DNA from: an uncultured Sterolibacterium sp.
GTDB lineage: Bacteria; Pseudomonadota; Gammaproteobacteria; Burkholderiales; Rhodocyclaceae
Assembly (NCBI GenBank): GCA_903832735.1
Contig: CAILCO010000174.1
Coordinates: 1 to 33,442 of the forward strand
Direction of reading: 5' to 3'
Length of the DNA stretch: 33,442 bases
Shown piece after piece: positions 7,976 through 17,700 of this stretch. The notes beneath the pieces were generated by a model, which saw only the letters and a program-made list of their open reading frames with translations, ran no database searches and was not told where the DNA came from. Made by a program: the position numbers and the translations under genes. Each line of letters opens with the position of its first letter. Positions within the stretch are counted from its first letter, which is position 1.

Positions 7976-9403
7976 ATGGAAATGATCCTGGTATTCGCGG
8001 CGGGCGCCGCACTTTCCGCCGTCTTGCTGGCCTGGCTGTTCTCCAGCCGATTGCGCGAGGCGCGCCTGCAGGGCGGGCAGGAGCAGGAGGCGCACGGGGC
8101 GACGGAAATGGCGACGCTCACCGAACGGCTACGCTCGCGCGACGAGGAATTGCTCCGGCTGCGCTTCGATCTGGCCGAGGCGCACGGCCTGGCCGACGGG
8201 CTGCGGCAGAACGTCTCCGACCTCCGGACGCACGAGGCGGAACTGGTGACCACCCTGGATCAGGAACGCGCCGGCATGAGAGAGAAGCTGGCGGGTCTGG
8301 AGGAGGCGCGAGTCTCTTTCGCCGATGCCTTCAAGGCGCTCTCGGCCGAAGCGCTGCAGGTCAACAACCGGTCCTTCCTGGAACTCGCCAAGGCCACCCT
8401 GGAGAAGCACCAGGTGCTGGCCAGCGGCGAACTGGAGAAGCGCCAGCAGGCCATCGTCGAAATGGTGGCGCCGGTGAAGATCACCCTGGAAAAGTTCGAG
8501 CAGCAGGTTCGTGAAGTCGAGAAGAGCCGCGAATCGGCCTATGTCTCCCTGACCGAGCAGGTCAAGGCCCTGGCCATGTCCCAGGGGCAGTTGAAGCAGG
8601 AGACGGCAAATCTGGTCAAGGCGCTGCGTGCGCCGCAGACGCGCGGCCGCTGGGGCGAACTGCAGTTGAAGCGCGTCGTCGAGATGGCCGGCATGGTCGA
8701 CCACTGCGATTTCTTCGAGCAGGAGAGCACCGATACCGAGGAGGGTCGCCTGCGTCCGGACATGATCATCAAGCTGCCCGGCGGCAAGAACATCGTGGTG
8801 GACGCCAAGGCGCCGCTCGCCGCTTATCTCGACGCGCTGGAAACCGACGACGAGGGGGTGCGCCGGCAGAAGCTTCTCGACCACGCGCGCCACGTCAAGG
8901 ATCACCTGGTCAAGCTCGGCCGCAAGTCCTATCAGGACCAGTTCCAACCCTCGCCGGATTTCGTCGTGCTCTTCCTGCCCGGCGAGACCTTCTATTCGGC
9001 GGCATTGGAAGCCGATCCCAGCCTGATCGAACACGGCGTCCTGCAGAAGGTGATCCTGGCCACGCCGACCACCCTGATCGCGCTGTTGCGTGCCGTCGCC
9101 TTCGGCTGGAAGCAGGAGGCGCTGACTGCCAACGCGCAGGAGATCAGCGCGCTCGGCCGCGATCTCTACGACCGGTTGGCGGTGCTCGCCGACCATTGGG
9201 GTGATGTCGGCAAACATCTGGGCAATGCCGTCGGCGCCTACAACAAGTCGGTCGCCACGCTGGAGTCGCGGGTGCTGGTGTCCGCGCGCAAATTCCGCGA
9301 CCTGAAGGCCGGCCCCGAGGACAAGGAGATCCGCGAACTCGCTTCGGTCGAGACCATTCCGCGTGCGCTGCAGGCGCCGGAGCTACAGGTGAAAGCGGAT
9401 TGA
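7976..9403 (+). CDS. rmuC: RmuC-family DNA recombination limiting protein
   Basis: A 475-residue member of the RmuC family, which in E. coli limits rearrangements at inverted repeats and carries a predicted endonuclease-like core. It begins with one membrane segment (MEMILVFAAGAALSAVLLAW). A long charged coiled coil runs to about residue 200. The RmuC domain follows (RGRWGELQLKRVVEMAGM, IIKLPGGKNIVVDAKAPL, FVVLFLPGETFYSAALE). Length and order are typical. ATG at 7976 places the membrane helix at the N-terminus. A TTG at 7958, overlapping the upstream gene, is the alternative. The 3' end overlaps the convergent diguanylate cyclase gene by 21 bp. Confidence 0.93.
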   Translation: MEMILVFAAGAALSAVLLAWLFSSRLREARLQGGQEQEAHGATEMATLTERLRSRDEELLRLRFDLAEAHGLADGLRQNVSDLRTHEAELVTTLDQERAGMREKLAGLEEARVSFADAFKALSAEALQVNNRSFLELAKATLEKHQVLASGELEKRQQAIVEMVAPVKITLEKFEQQVREVEKSRESAYVSLTEQVKALAMSQGQLKQETANLVKALRAPQTRGRWGELQLKRVVEMAGMVDHCDFFEQESTDTEEGRLRPDMIIKLPGGKNIVVDAKAPLAAYLDALETDDEGVRRQKLLDHARHVKDHLVKLGRKSYQDQFQPSPDFVVLFLPGETFYSAALEADPSLIEHGVLQKVILATPTTLIALLRAVAFGWKQEALTANAQEISALGRDLYDRLAVLADHWGDVGKHLGNAVGAYNKSVATLESRVLVSARKFRDLKAGPEDKEIRELASVETIPRALQAPELQVKAD

Positions 9404-11677
9404 ATTGCGGCCGGCCTGCTTCGCCTGATACATCGCCGCATCGGCCCACTTGAGGAGATCCTCCTGGCGGCTTTCATGGCCACGGAAGAGCACCGCGCCG
9501 ATGCTCGCGGTGCAATGGTGTTCGATCACGACGCCGGCCTTTCCTTCGCATGTGACGGGGAGGCGATAGGGCCTCGACAGGCTGCCGCGGATTTTTTCCG
9601 CGACGGCGGCGGTCTCCTGAGCAGATTTCTCCCGGTCGGTTTCCAGTTCGCTCAACATCACGACGAACTCATCGCCGCCGAAACGCGCCACGGTGTCGAT
9701 CTCGCGCACGCAGTTTCTTAGCCGTTCGGCCGCCTCGATCAGCAGCAGGTCGCCCACGTCATGCCCGTGCGTATCGTTCAGCGGCTTGAAGTCGTCGAGA
9801 TCCAGGAACATCAGCGCGCCATAACAGCCGCTACGCTTGCCGGCCGCCATGGCCTGGTTCAAGCGGTCGATGAACAGGCGGCGATTGGGCAGGTTGGTCA
9901 GGGCATCATGGAAGGCCAGGCGGCGCACCTGTTCCTCCATCCGCTGGCGCTCGCTGATGTCGGTGAACAAGGCGACGTATTGTTGCGTGACCTGCCGGGC
10001 GTCCTGCACGGCGGTGATGGCGATCATCTCGGGGTAGATCTCGCCGCTCTTCCGCTTGTTCCATATCTCGCCCGACCAGTGGCCTTGCGCGATCAGGTCG
10101 CGCCACAGCGCGACGTAGAACTCCGTATCCTGGCGGCTGGACTTGAGGATGCGCGGGTTCTGGCCGACGGCCTCCTCGCGGCTGTAGCCGGTGATACGGG
10201 TGAAGGCGTCATTGACATTGATGATGGTGCCTGCCGCGTCGGTGATCGTGATGCCTTCGCGGGCATGGGTGAACACGCTGGCGGCGAGCCGCAATTCTTC
10301 TTCGGCCCGCTTGCGCTCGGTGATGTCCTCGACCATCGCCGTCACATAATCGACCGCGCCATTTTCCTTGCGGATGCAGCGCACCACCAGATTGGCCGGA
10401 ACGCTTCTGCCGCTCTTGGCGATGAACCGCTTCTCCAGGCTGTAGCCGTTGATCTCGTTGGCCAGCAAGCGCTCGAACTGCGCAACATCGCCTGCCAGAT
10501 CGGCGGGATGGGTGAGCTCTGCCCAGGTCATGCGGCGCAATTCCTCCTCGGAATATTCGAGCATTTCGCAGAGATAGTGATTGATGCGCAGCCAGCCCTT
10601 TTCAGGCGAGGTGATCGTCAGGCCGACCAGGTCCAGTTCGTAAAATGCCCGCAACTGCTGTTCGCTGGCCAGCCGCTTCAGTTCGGCCTGCCCGCGCTCG
10701 GCGATCTGCACGCGCTGCCGCCTGTGGCTGATGGACAGACCGAGGACGCTGAAGATCGCGATCACGGAATACAGCATGCTCTGCATCCGGAGGCGATCGA
10801 GCCAGGGCTGATAAATGGCAGGCAAGTCGCGGCTCACCGCCACGATCAGCGGCTTGTCCATGGGCGGGTCGCTGAGCCTGACGGTCAGCAGGTTCATCAT
10901 GCGCTCGCCGCTGCTCGTCAAATAGCCGCCGGTGAGCGTGTTCGCCGGCAGACCGCTGTCCAGATGGCGCGTGAATAATGATCCGGGTCTGGCCAGATTC
11001 GTTCCGTCCAGACCAGCGACCGGCGGCGATGAGAGAAACACTTTGCCATCGCCATGGATGATTGTTGCGCGCATGTCCGGAACATGGCGAATGGAGTCCA
11101 GCAGGCTGGAGAAGTACTCCGGGACGACGCTGACAATGACGATACCGGCGAATTCGCCGGCTGGCCCCCGTATGGTCCGAAACAGGCTGATCACGAAAGT
11201 GTCGAGGACGGTATGAAAGGGGGCGCTGACGTGAAGTATTGCCGGGTCCGGGTTCTGGAGGGCGGTCTTGAAATAATCCCGCTGGGCGAAGTTCATGCCG
11301 ATCAGCGTCGCGTTGCTCGAGGCGATCACCGTGCCGTCAGCCTTGATCACCAGAATCGGCCGGATGCCGATCAGGGTGTCGTTGATTACCTGCAACTGTT
11401 GATTGGCTTGCCTGAAACCGTCGTGCTGCGCCTGCCACGAAGGCAGGTCTTTGCGGATGTTCTCGATGACGCGATTGGCCAGCAGCAGTTGCGGTCTGAT
11501 GTTTTTTTCCACGACTTCGGCTTGAAACCTCAGTCTTTCGCGTTCCTGCCGACCGGTATTTCGGTAAGTTTGAAACTCGGAATAGGCGATGAAGCCGGCA
11601 AGCGTCAGCAACGCAGTGGCAAGAGCCAGCCATTGATAGAGAAAGTTGTCCCCTGCTGTTCGCTCTGCTTTGGTCAT
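9383..11677 (-). CDS. Membrane diguanylate cyclase with dCache-like sensor, two PAS domains and GGDEF
   Basis: A 764-residue sensor that should make cyclic di-GMP from GTP. A first membrane helix lies at about 13-31. A periplasmic double-Cache-like domain spans about 45-290 (ILVIKADGTVIASSNATLIG, RDYFKTAL). A second helix lies at about 300-316. PAS 1 covers about 345-455 and ends DITERKRAEEEL. PAS 2 covers about 463-580 and ends DISERQRMEEQV. The GGDEF domain covers about 590-764, with the active-site GGDEF at 667-671 and a product-inhibition I-site R658-x-x-D661 five residues ahead of it. Both key motifs are intact, so an active, feedback-inhibited enzyme is expected. There is no EAL domain. 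ATG is at 11675-11677. The ligand is unknown; small organic acids or amino acids are typical for this sensor class. Confidence 0.93.
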   Translation of the reverse strand: MTKAERTAGDNFLYQWLALATALLTLAGFIAYSEFQTYRNTGRQERERLRFQAEVVEKNIRPQLLLANRVIENIRKDLPSWQAQHDGFRQANQQLQVINDTLIGIRPILVIKADGTVIASSNATLIGMNFAQRDYFKTALQNPDPAILHVSAPFHTVLDTFVISLFRTIRGPAGEFAGIVIVSVVPEYFSSLLDSIRHVPDMRATIIHGDGKVFLSSPPVAGLDGTNLARPGSLFTRHLDSGLPANTLTGGYLTSSGERMMNLLTVRLSDPPMDKPLIVAVSRDLPAIYQPWLDRLRMQSMLYSVIAIFSVLGLSISHRRQRVQIAERGQAELKRLASEQQLRAFYELDLVGLTITSPEKGWLRINHYLCEMLEYSEEELRRMTWAELTHPADLAGDVAQFERLLANEINGYSLEKRFIAKSGRSVPANLVVRCIRKENGAVDYVTAMVEDITERKRAEEELRLAASVFTHAREGITITDAAGTIINVNDAFTRITGYSREEAVGQNPRILKSSRQDTEFYVALWRDLIAQGHWSGEIWNKRKSGEIYPEMIAITAVQDARQVTQQYVALFTDISERQRMEEQVRRLAFHDALTNLPNRRLFIDRLNQAMAAGKRSGCYGALMFLDLDDFKPLNDTHGHDVGDLLLIEAAERLRNCVREIDTVARFGGDEFVVMLSELETDREKSAQETAAVAEKIRGSLSRPYRLPVTCEGKAGVVIEHHCTASIGAVLFRGHESRQEDLLKWADAAMYQAKQAGRNSIRFHL

Positions 11678-11991
11678 TTCGCGGTCTGTGTGCCGGTTTG
11701 CCCGTTGCTCCGGCGAAGAGTATCACCTATGCATTATTCAGGATAGATGTCTCGTCATGATAATGGGCTTAATCGCGGGCGGGTTCAGGCGAATTAAAAC
11801 AGTCCTGGTGGCTCACGTCATGAGCCTGTCACCCTGGACAATGGCAGACATCACATCCGCTGAGGGCTGCACCATGATCCACGAAATGCTTTCCGATCCC
11901 GATGTCCTGGTTTTCTGGCTGACCACGACGCTTTTCACGCTCTTCGCATTGTTCACCTCGATCGCGGCGGGACTGCCTGCCGCCCTGTAAC
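11678..11991. other. Divergent intergenic region between the GGDEF gene and the addB-like gene
   Basis: This 314-nt gap must hold the promoter for the leftward GGDEF gene and, unless the helicase genes are read from elsewhere, one for the rightward addB-like gene. An AT-richer patch at about 11720-11770 is the likeliest site for the leftward promoter, but I see no convincing -35/-10 pair. The last 117 nt can encode a short hydrophobic peptide, listed separately. No repeat or RNA gene is apparent. Confidence 0.4.
11874..11990 (+). CDS. Possible 38-aa single-pass membrane peptide
   Basis: A short frame starting MIHEMLSDPDVLVFWLTTT, with one hydrophobic stretch (about residues 11-33) and a stop one base before the addB-like ATG. 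GAGGG lies about 8 nt ahead of the ATG at 11874. An earlier in-frame ATG at 11841 is possible. The acidic amphipathic start followed by a membrane helix looks peptide-like, and the tight coupling to the next gene would allow translational coupling. No homologue comes to mind and chance cannot be excluded at this length. Confidence 0.35.
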   Translation: MIHEMLSDPDVLVFWLTTTLFTLFALFTSIAAGLPAAL

Positions 11992-14742
11992 ATGGCGGCG
12001 ATGGCCTATCCCGGAATCTCCCTAGCTGACCTCGGCGCCGATGCCGTGGTGCTTTGCTCCACGCACCGTCTGGCCCTCGGCCTGCGCGCGGGCTTCGATC
12101 GCAGCCAGATCGCGCGCGGCCTGCGTCAGTGGCAGCCGCTGTCCGTGCAGACGCTGACGCAATGGCTCGATTCCCTGCTCGCCGAGGCTTTGCTGGCGGG
12201 AGAGATCGCCTCGGACGGCGCGCCGGGTCAGCCCTTGTCCGCCTTGCAGGAGCGCATCCTCTGGGAACGCGCGATCGCAGCCGGGATGGCCGCCCTGCCC
12301 GGGCAAGCGCTGTTCGACCGCGAAGGACTGGCCGATGCCGCGGCCGAGGCCGATGCCCTGCTCGATACCTGGCAGATGCACATTGCCGGCGCGGATCTCA
12401 GCGAGGAGACCCGCCAGTTCCTGCGCTGGCGCGAAGAGTTCCGGCGGCTTTGCGCCGTCGGCGGCTGGCTCAGCCCGGCACGCAGCCTGGCCTGGCAACT
12501 CGAGCGGATTGCCGCCGGCGCCTGTCGCCTGCCGCGTCAGTTGGCCTTTGCCGGCTTCGACCGGATGAACCCGCAGGAGACGCGGCTGGCCGATCTGCTC
12601 GCCGGGCGCGGCGTGGCGGTCCTGGAACTGCGCCTCGGGTTGCCCGGGCCGGCCCGGGCAGACCAAGCCGTATCCCACGCCTTGCCCGACCGCGAGGCGG
12701 AGTGCCGCGCCGCGGCTGCCTGGGCGCGCCAGACACTGGCTGCCAACCCGCAGGCCAGGCTGGGCCTAGTGGTGCCGGAACTGTCGGCGTTGCGCGACAG
12801 ACTCGCCGGCATCCTCGACGATGCGCTCGATCCCGAGGCGGCGAGTCCGGCCCTGGCCGAAATGCCGCGCCGCTACAACTTTTCCCTGGGCGCTCCGCTG
12901 GCGCGCCAGCCCATCGTCGCCGCCGCGCTGCAACTGCTCGCGCTCGCCGCCCAGCCGCGCCGGCTGAAGCAGGAGGACTTCGCCGCGCTGCTTGCCGATC
13001 CCTACTGGTCGGCCGGAATGAGCGAGGCGGACGGGCGTGCCCGGCTCGATCTTCGGTTGCGCGAAACCCTGGCGCCCGGCACTTCCCTGGAGCGCGTCCT
13101 GCGCTGCGCACACAGGTTTGCCGGGCAAAGTGGCGACGCTGGCACCGGCCTGTCGCGTTTGCTCGCCGACCTGACGGCCTTCAAGACGCTGTTCGAGGCA
13201 GAGCCGGCGCGGCAACAGCCCTCGGCCTGGGCGAAGGTCTTGCCGCGCCTCCTCGCGGCCGCCGCATGGCCCGGCGAGCGGACGCTTTCCAGCCACGAAT
13301 ACCAGGCCAGCCGCGCCTTCGCCGAAGCCCTGGAGAGCCTGGCCGAACTCGACGCGGTGCTCGGCCGGGTGAGCATGGCCGAGGCCAGCCGGCGCCTGGC
13401 GCAGATCTGCCGCGAGCGCATCTTCCAGGCGGAGACCGAAGGCCTGCCGCAACTGGAGGTGATGGGGCTGCTCGAAGCGCAGGGCACGCCGCTCGACGCG
13501 CTTTGGGTGATGGGCATGAACGATCACCAGTGGCCGCCGCCGGCCCGGCCCAACCCGCTGTTGCCGGCCGAACTGCAGCGCCAGGCGCGCGCGCCCCGGT
13601 CGTCCGGCGAGGTTCAGGGCGAGTTCGCGCAGCGCATCCACCAGCGCCTGCTAGCGAGCGCCGCCGAGTTGCATTTTTCCTGGTCGCAACTCGAGGCCGG
13701 CCGCGAATTGCGGCCCAGTCCGCTGCTCGCGGGCATTCCGGCGGAATCGGCGGAGCGCTATGCCGGGTCATCGCAGAGCGCAGCCCTGGCCGGCAGCCTG
13801 TCCCTGGAGCGGCTCGAGGACGCGCGCGCGCCGGCAGTGGCCGAAGGCGAAGTGGTCAGGGGCGGCACCGGGCTCCTGCGGGCGCAGGCGATCTGCCCGG
13901 CCTGGGCTTACTACCGCTACCGTCTCGGCGCCAGGGCGCTGGTCGTTGCCGTGGACGGGCTGGACGCCGCCGAACGCGGCAGCCTGGTGCATGCCGTGCT
14001 CGAGCATTTCTGGCGCGGTCGCGGCTCGCAGGAACTCCTGGCCATGAACGATGGCCAGCGCCAGAGCGCCATCGCCGCCGCCGTCGATGCCGCCCTGCAG
14101 GCATTCAACGCAGAGCGCGAGGACGTCCTGACGCCGCGCTTTCTCGAACTTGAGCGCGAGCGCCTGGAACGCCTCGCCGACGCCTGGCTGGCGCTCGAGG
14201 CGGCGCGTCCACCGTTCCGGGTAGTCAGTTGCGAGGAGCAGGCCGATGTCGAGATCGAGGGCATCAGCGTGCATCTGGTGGTCGATCGCATCGACGAACT
14301 GGCCGACGGCCGCCGCGTGATCCTCGACTACAAGACCGGGGTCAAGGTCAGCCAGGACAGTTGGGGCGAGGAGCGGATCAGCGAACCGCAGTTGCCGATC
14401 TATGCCGCGCTCCTTGCCGGGTCGGTGCTTGCCGTGCCGGCGGCGGTGGCTTTCGCCAAGGTGCGCCTGGAAGATGCCGCCTTCGTCGGCATCGCTGCCG
14501 AGGCCGGTCTGCTGCCCAAGGTGGCCGGCATCGCGGATGGCCAGTCGCGCCGCTTGTTTCCGCAGCAGACGAGCTGGACCGAGCTGATCAGCCACTGGCG
14601 CCATAGCATCGCGGCCATCGCCCGCGAAATCAGGGCCGGCGAGGCGGCGGTGCGTTTTGCCCGGGAGCAGGATCTCGAATACTGCGAGGTGCTGCCGCTG
14701 TTGCGCCTGGCCGAGCGCCGGGCCGAGATCGAGCGCGGCTGA
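11992..14742 (+). CDS. AddB-like PD-(D/E)XK nuclease (probable DNA repair protein, TIGR03623 type)
   Basis: A 916-residue partner of the following helicase in double-strand break processing, comparable to AddB of AddAB. The N-terminal part is an inactivated helicase-like scaffold without a Walker A. A C-terminal RecB-type nuclease domain carries DRIDEL (from D765), then VILDYKTG with D779 and K781, then QLPIYAAL with the family Gln/Tyr, so the nuclease active site looks intact. AddB nucleases usually carry a four-cysteine Fe-S staple, one Cys before the nuclease and CxxCx5C after it. Here C635 (AICPAWAYY) and C898 (EYCEVL) remain, while positions 895 and 904 are Leu. Its stop codon overlaps the next start (ATGA), which indicates translational coupling. 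Length and context fit the roughly 900-residue family of Betaproteobacteria. Confidence 0.87.
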   Translation: MAAMAYPGISLADLGADAVVLCSTHRLALGLRAGFDRSQIARGLRQWQPLSVQTLTQWLDSLLAEALLAGEIASDGAPGQPLSALQERILWERAIAAGMAALPGQALFDREGLADAAAEADALLDTWQMHIAGADLSEETRQFLRWREEFRRLCAVGGWLSPARSLAWQLERIAAGACRLPRQLAFAGFDRMNPQETRLADLLAGRGVAVLELRLGLPGPARADQAVSHALPDREAECRAAAAWARQTLAANPQARLGLVVPELSALRDRLAGILDDALDPEAASPALAEMPRRYNFSLGAPLARQPIVAAALQLLALAAQPRRLKQEDFAALLADPYWSAGMSEADGRARLDLRLRETLAPGTSLERVLRCAHRFAGQSGDAGTGLSRLLADLTAFKTLFEAEPARQQPSAWAKVLPRLLAAAAWPGERTLSSHEYQASRAFAEALESLAELDAVLGRVSMAEASRRLAQICRERIFQAETEGLPQLEVMGLLEAQGTPLDALWVMGMNDHQWPPPARPNPLLPAELQRQARAPRSSGEVQGEFAQRIHQRLLASAAELHFSWSQLEAGRELRPSPLLAGIPAESAERYAGSSQSAALAGSLSLERLEDARAPAVAEGEVVRGGTGLLRAQAICPAWAYYRYRLGARALVVAVDGLDAAERGSLVHAVLEHFWRGRGSQELLAMNDGQRQSAIAAAVDAALQAFNAEREDVLTPRFLELERERLERLADAWLALEAARPPFRVVSCEEQADVEIEGISVHLVVDRIDELADGRRVILDYKTGVKVSQDSWGEERISEPQLPIYAALLAGSVLAVPAAVAFAKVRLEDAAFVGIAAEAGLLPKVAGIADGQSRRLFPQQTSWTELISHWRHSIAAIAREIRAGEAAVRFAREQDLEYCEVLPLLRLAERRAEIERG

Positions 14743-17700
14743 TGAACGAGCAACTGCTCGAAGAGGACCGCGTAAACCGCGAGCGCGCGCTGCTGCTCGA
14801 CTCTTTCATCGTCGAGGCGCCGGCCGGGGCGGGCAAGACCGAGCTCCTCACCCAGCGCTATCTGCGTCTGCTCGCGGTCGTCCGGCAGCCCGAGGAAATC
14901 GTCGCCATCACCTTCACCAACAAGGCGGCCGCGGAGATGAAGAACCGCATCCTGGAGAGCCTGGAACTGGCTGCGGCGGGCACGGCCCCGGAGGCGGCCC
15001 ACAAGCGCATCACCTACGCGCTGGCGCAACAGGCCCTGGCCGCCGCCGCGGCGCACGGCTGGCAGTTGCTGGCCCAGCCGGCGCGGCTGGCGATCCTGAC
15101 CATCGATTCGCTCTGCGCCAACCTGGCCCGGCAGATGCCCATCCTTTCCTCCTTCGGCGCGCAGCCGAAGATCAGCGCGGACCCCGAACGGCACTACGAC
15201 GAGGCGGTGCGGCGCACCCTGGCGATGCTCGACGAGACGCCGGGCGAGGCGGAGAGCGCGTCGGCGAGTGGGTCAGCGAGTGTGTCATCCTCAGCAATCG
15301 GCGACGCGCTGCGCTACCTCGACAACGATGTCGCACGCGCCAGCCGTCTGCTCGCCGGGATGCTGGCGCGGCGCGACCAGTGGCTGCGTCACATCGTCAA
15401 TCACGGCCCCTGCGAGGAGGCGGAAGCCGGTTTGATGATAATGGTCGGGCGCGACCTGGCGCAGGCAGCCAGGGGCCTTTCCGGCCCTCGGCAGAGCCTT
15501 CTGATGACGGCGGCACGCTACGCGGCGGCAAATTTGCCCGACGATGCCGCGATGGCTGCGCTGGCCGGCTGGAGCGCAGCCCTGAGCACCCTGCCCGAGG
15601 CACTGCCCGAGTGGCGGGCGCTGGCCGAACTGCTCCTGACCGGCAAGAACACCTTGCGCAAGAAGCTCACGGTGAATGAGGGCTTCCCCCCCGGGCCAGC
15701 CTCCGAGCCGCACAAGAAGGCCGTGCTGGCGGCCCTGGGCGAATTGTCGGCGGCGGATGCGGAGGCCATCGCGCGGATCCGCAAGCTGCCCGATCCGCGT
15801 TATCGCGAGGAGGAATGGCGCATCGTCGAGGCGCTCGCGAAACTGCTCAAGCTCGCGGCGGTGCAGCTTTGGGCGGTGTTTCACGAGGCCGGCGAGGCCG
15901 ACTTCGTCGAAGTGGCGCAGCGCGCGCTCGCCGCTCTGGGCGACGACGAGTCGCCGAGCGATCTGGCCCTCGCGCTCGACTACCGGATCAGTCATCTTCT
16001 GGTCGATGAGTTCCAGGACACCAGCCCGACCCAGGTCGCGCTGCTGCAGCGCCTGACCGTGGGCTGGCAGCCGAACGACGGCAGAACCCTGTTCGCCGTG
16101 GGCGATCCGATGCAGTCGATCTACCGCTTCCGCAAGGCCGACGTCGGCCTGTTCCTGCGTGCCGCGGAGACCGGCATCGGCGGCATCGCGCTGCAGCGCC
16201 TGCGCCTTTATCGCAACAACCGCTCGGTCGCCGCGGTGGTCGATTGGGTGAACGCCAGTTTCGCGCGGGTCTTCCCGGAGGCCGACAGCGTGACCCGGGG
16301 TGCCATCCGCTACCGGCCGTTCGTGGCGACGCGGGCGGCCCAGCCTGGTGCCGGCGTAGAGGTCCATCCGCTGATCGTGCCGCGCGAATTGCCGGCCGAC
16401 GCGTCCGATAGCACCGACGCGCAGGAAGCCCGGGTGATCCTGGAAATCATCGCCAGCGAACGCGCCTTCGACCCGGACCGGCGGATCGCCGTGCTGGTCC
16501 GCGCGCGCAGCCATCTCGATGCGCTGGTCGCCGCAATCCGCCGGTATCAACCGGGGCTGCGTTTTCAGGCGCTGGAGATCGAGGGGTTGGCCGGCCGGCA
16601 GCCGGTGCAGGATCTGTTGTCCCTGACCCGTGCCCTGCTGCACCGCGGCGACCGGGTGAACTGGCTGGCGATCCTGCGCGCGCCCTGGTGCGGGCTGACG
16701 CTGGCCGACCTCCATGTTCTCGCCGCCGACGATCACAACGCCACCCTCTGGCGTCTGATCCATGACGAGGCAAGGCTGGACCGTCTGTCCGAAGACGGCC
16801 GGCGGCGCTTGCTGCATCTGCGCGCGGTGCTCCTTGAGGCCTACGCCCACCAGGGACGCGCGCGCCTCTCCCGCTGGCTGGAGGGCGTCTGGCTGAAGCT
16901 GGGCGGCGCCGGCTGCCTCGCCGGTCCGGCCGAGCTGGCCGACGCCCAGGCCTATCTCGATCTCATCAATGAACTCGATGCCGCGCGGCGCTTTTCGCTA
17001 GCCCGGCTGGAACAGGATGTCGCCGCCCTCTATGCCGCGCCCGACGCCCTGGCCGACGGCTCGCTGCAGTTCATGACCATCCACAAGTCCAAGGGCCTGG
17101 AGTTCGACACCGTGATTCTGCCGGCACTGCAGAAAAAGGGCCGCAGCGACGACCATGAGCTGATGCTCTGGGAGGAGGTCGTGCTCGAAGGGCTGGCGCC
17201 GCAACTGGTCGCGGCGCCGCTCAGAAAACGTGGCCGGAGCGGCGGCAAGAATGGCGGCCTGCCTTCGCCCTATGACTACCTGCGCCTGCTCGAACAGGAA
17301 CGCAGCGGCAACGAGGATGCCCGCGTCCTCTATGTCGCCGCGACGCGCGCGGTGCGCAGCCTGCATCTGGTCGGCAGTGCCAGGTGCAATGCCGAAGGCG
17401 AGGCGATCAGGCCGGCCGGCAGTTTCCTCGATCTGCTCTGGGAGAGCGTCGCCGGAAATTTCGCCGAAGCGGCGCACGATCACGCTCTCGCCGACGACGA
17501 AGCCGCGGCGCCAGATCGGGCGCGCGGCGCCCTTCCTACTCTCCCCAGGCTGGTGCGCATGGTGAACTGCGCGAGCCCGGCACTCTTGGCCCGCCCTTCC
17601 GTCCATGGGCTGCCAGCGCCTGTAGCGAAGGCAGAGACGGAACCGGGCGAGGATAACTCGCAGGACGCCAGCGTCGGCACGCTGGTCCATGTCTACCTGG

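Noticed and set aside
12054-14153. A 699-codon overlapping plus-strand frame in the addB-like gene.
   Set aside because: Arg/Ala/Gly-rich composition typical of a shifted frame of a GC-rich gene; the other frame carries the nuclease motifs.
15250-15295. Short direct repeats in the AddA-like gene as a frameshift or phase-variation tract.
   Set aside because: The repeats are imperfect and in frame; they explain a Ser/Ala-rich loop and nothing more.
15291-16850. A 519-codon antisense frame inside the AddA-like gene.
   Set aside because: The plus strand encodes clear helicase motifs here; the antisense product has no recognisable motif.
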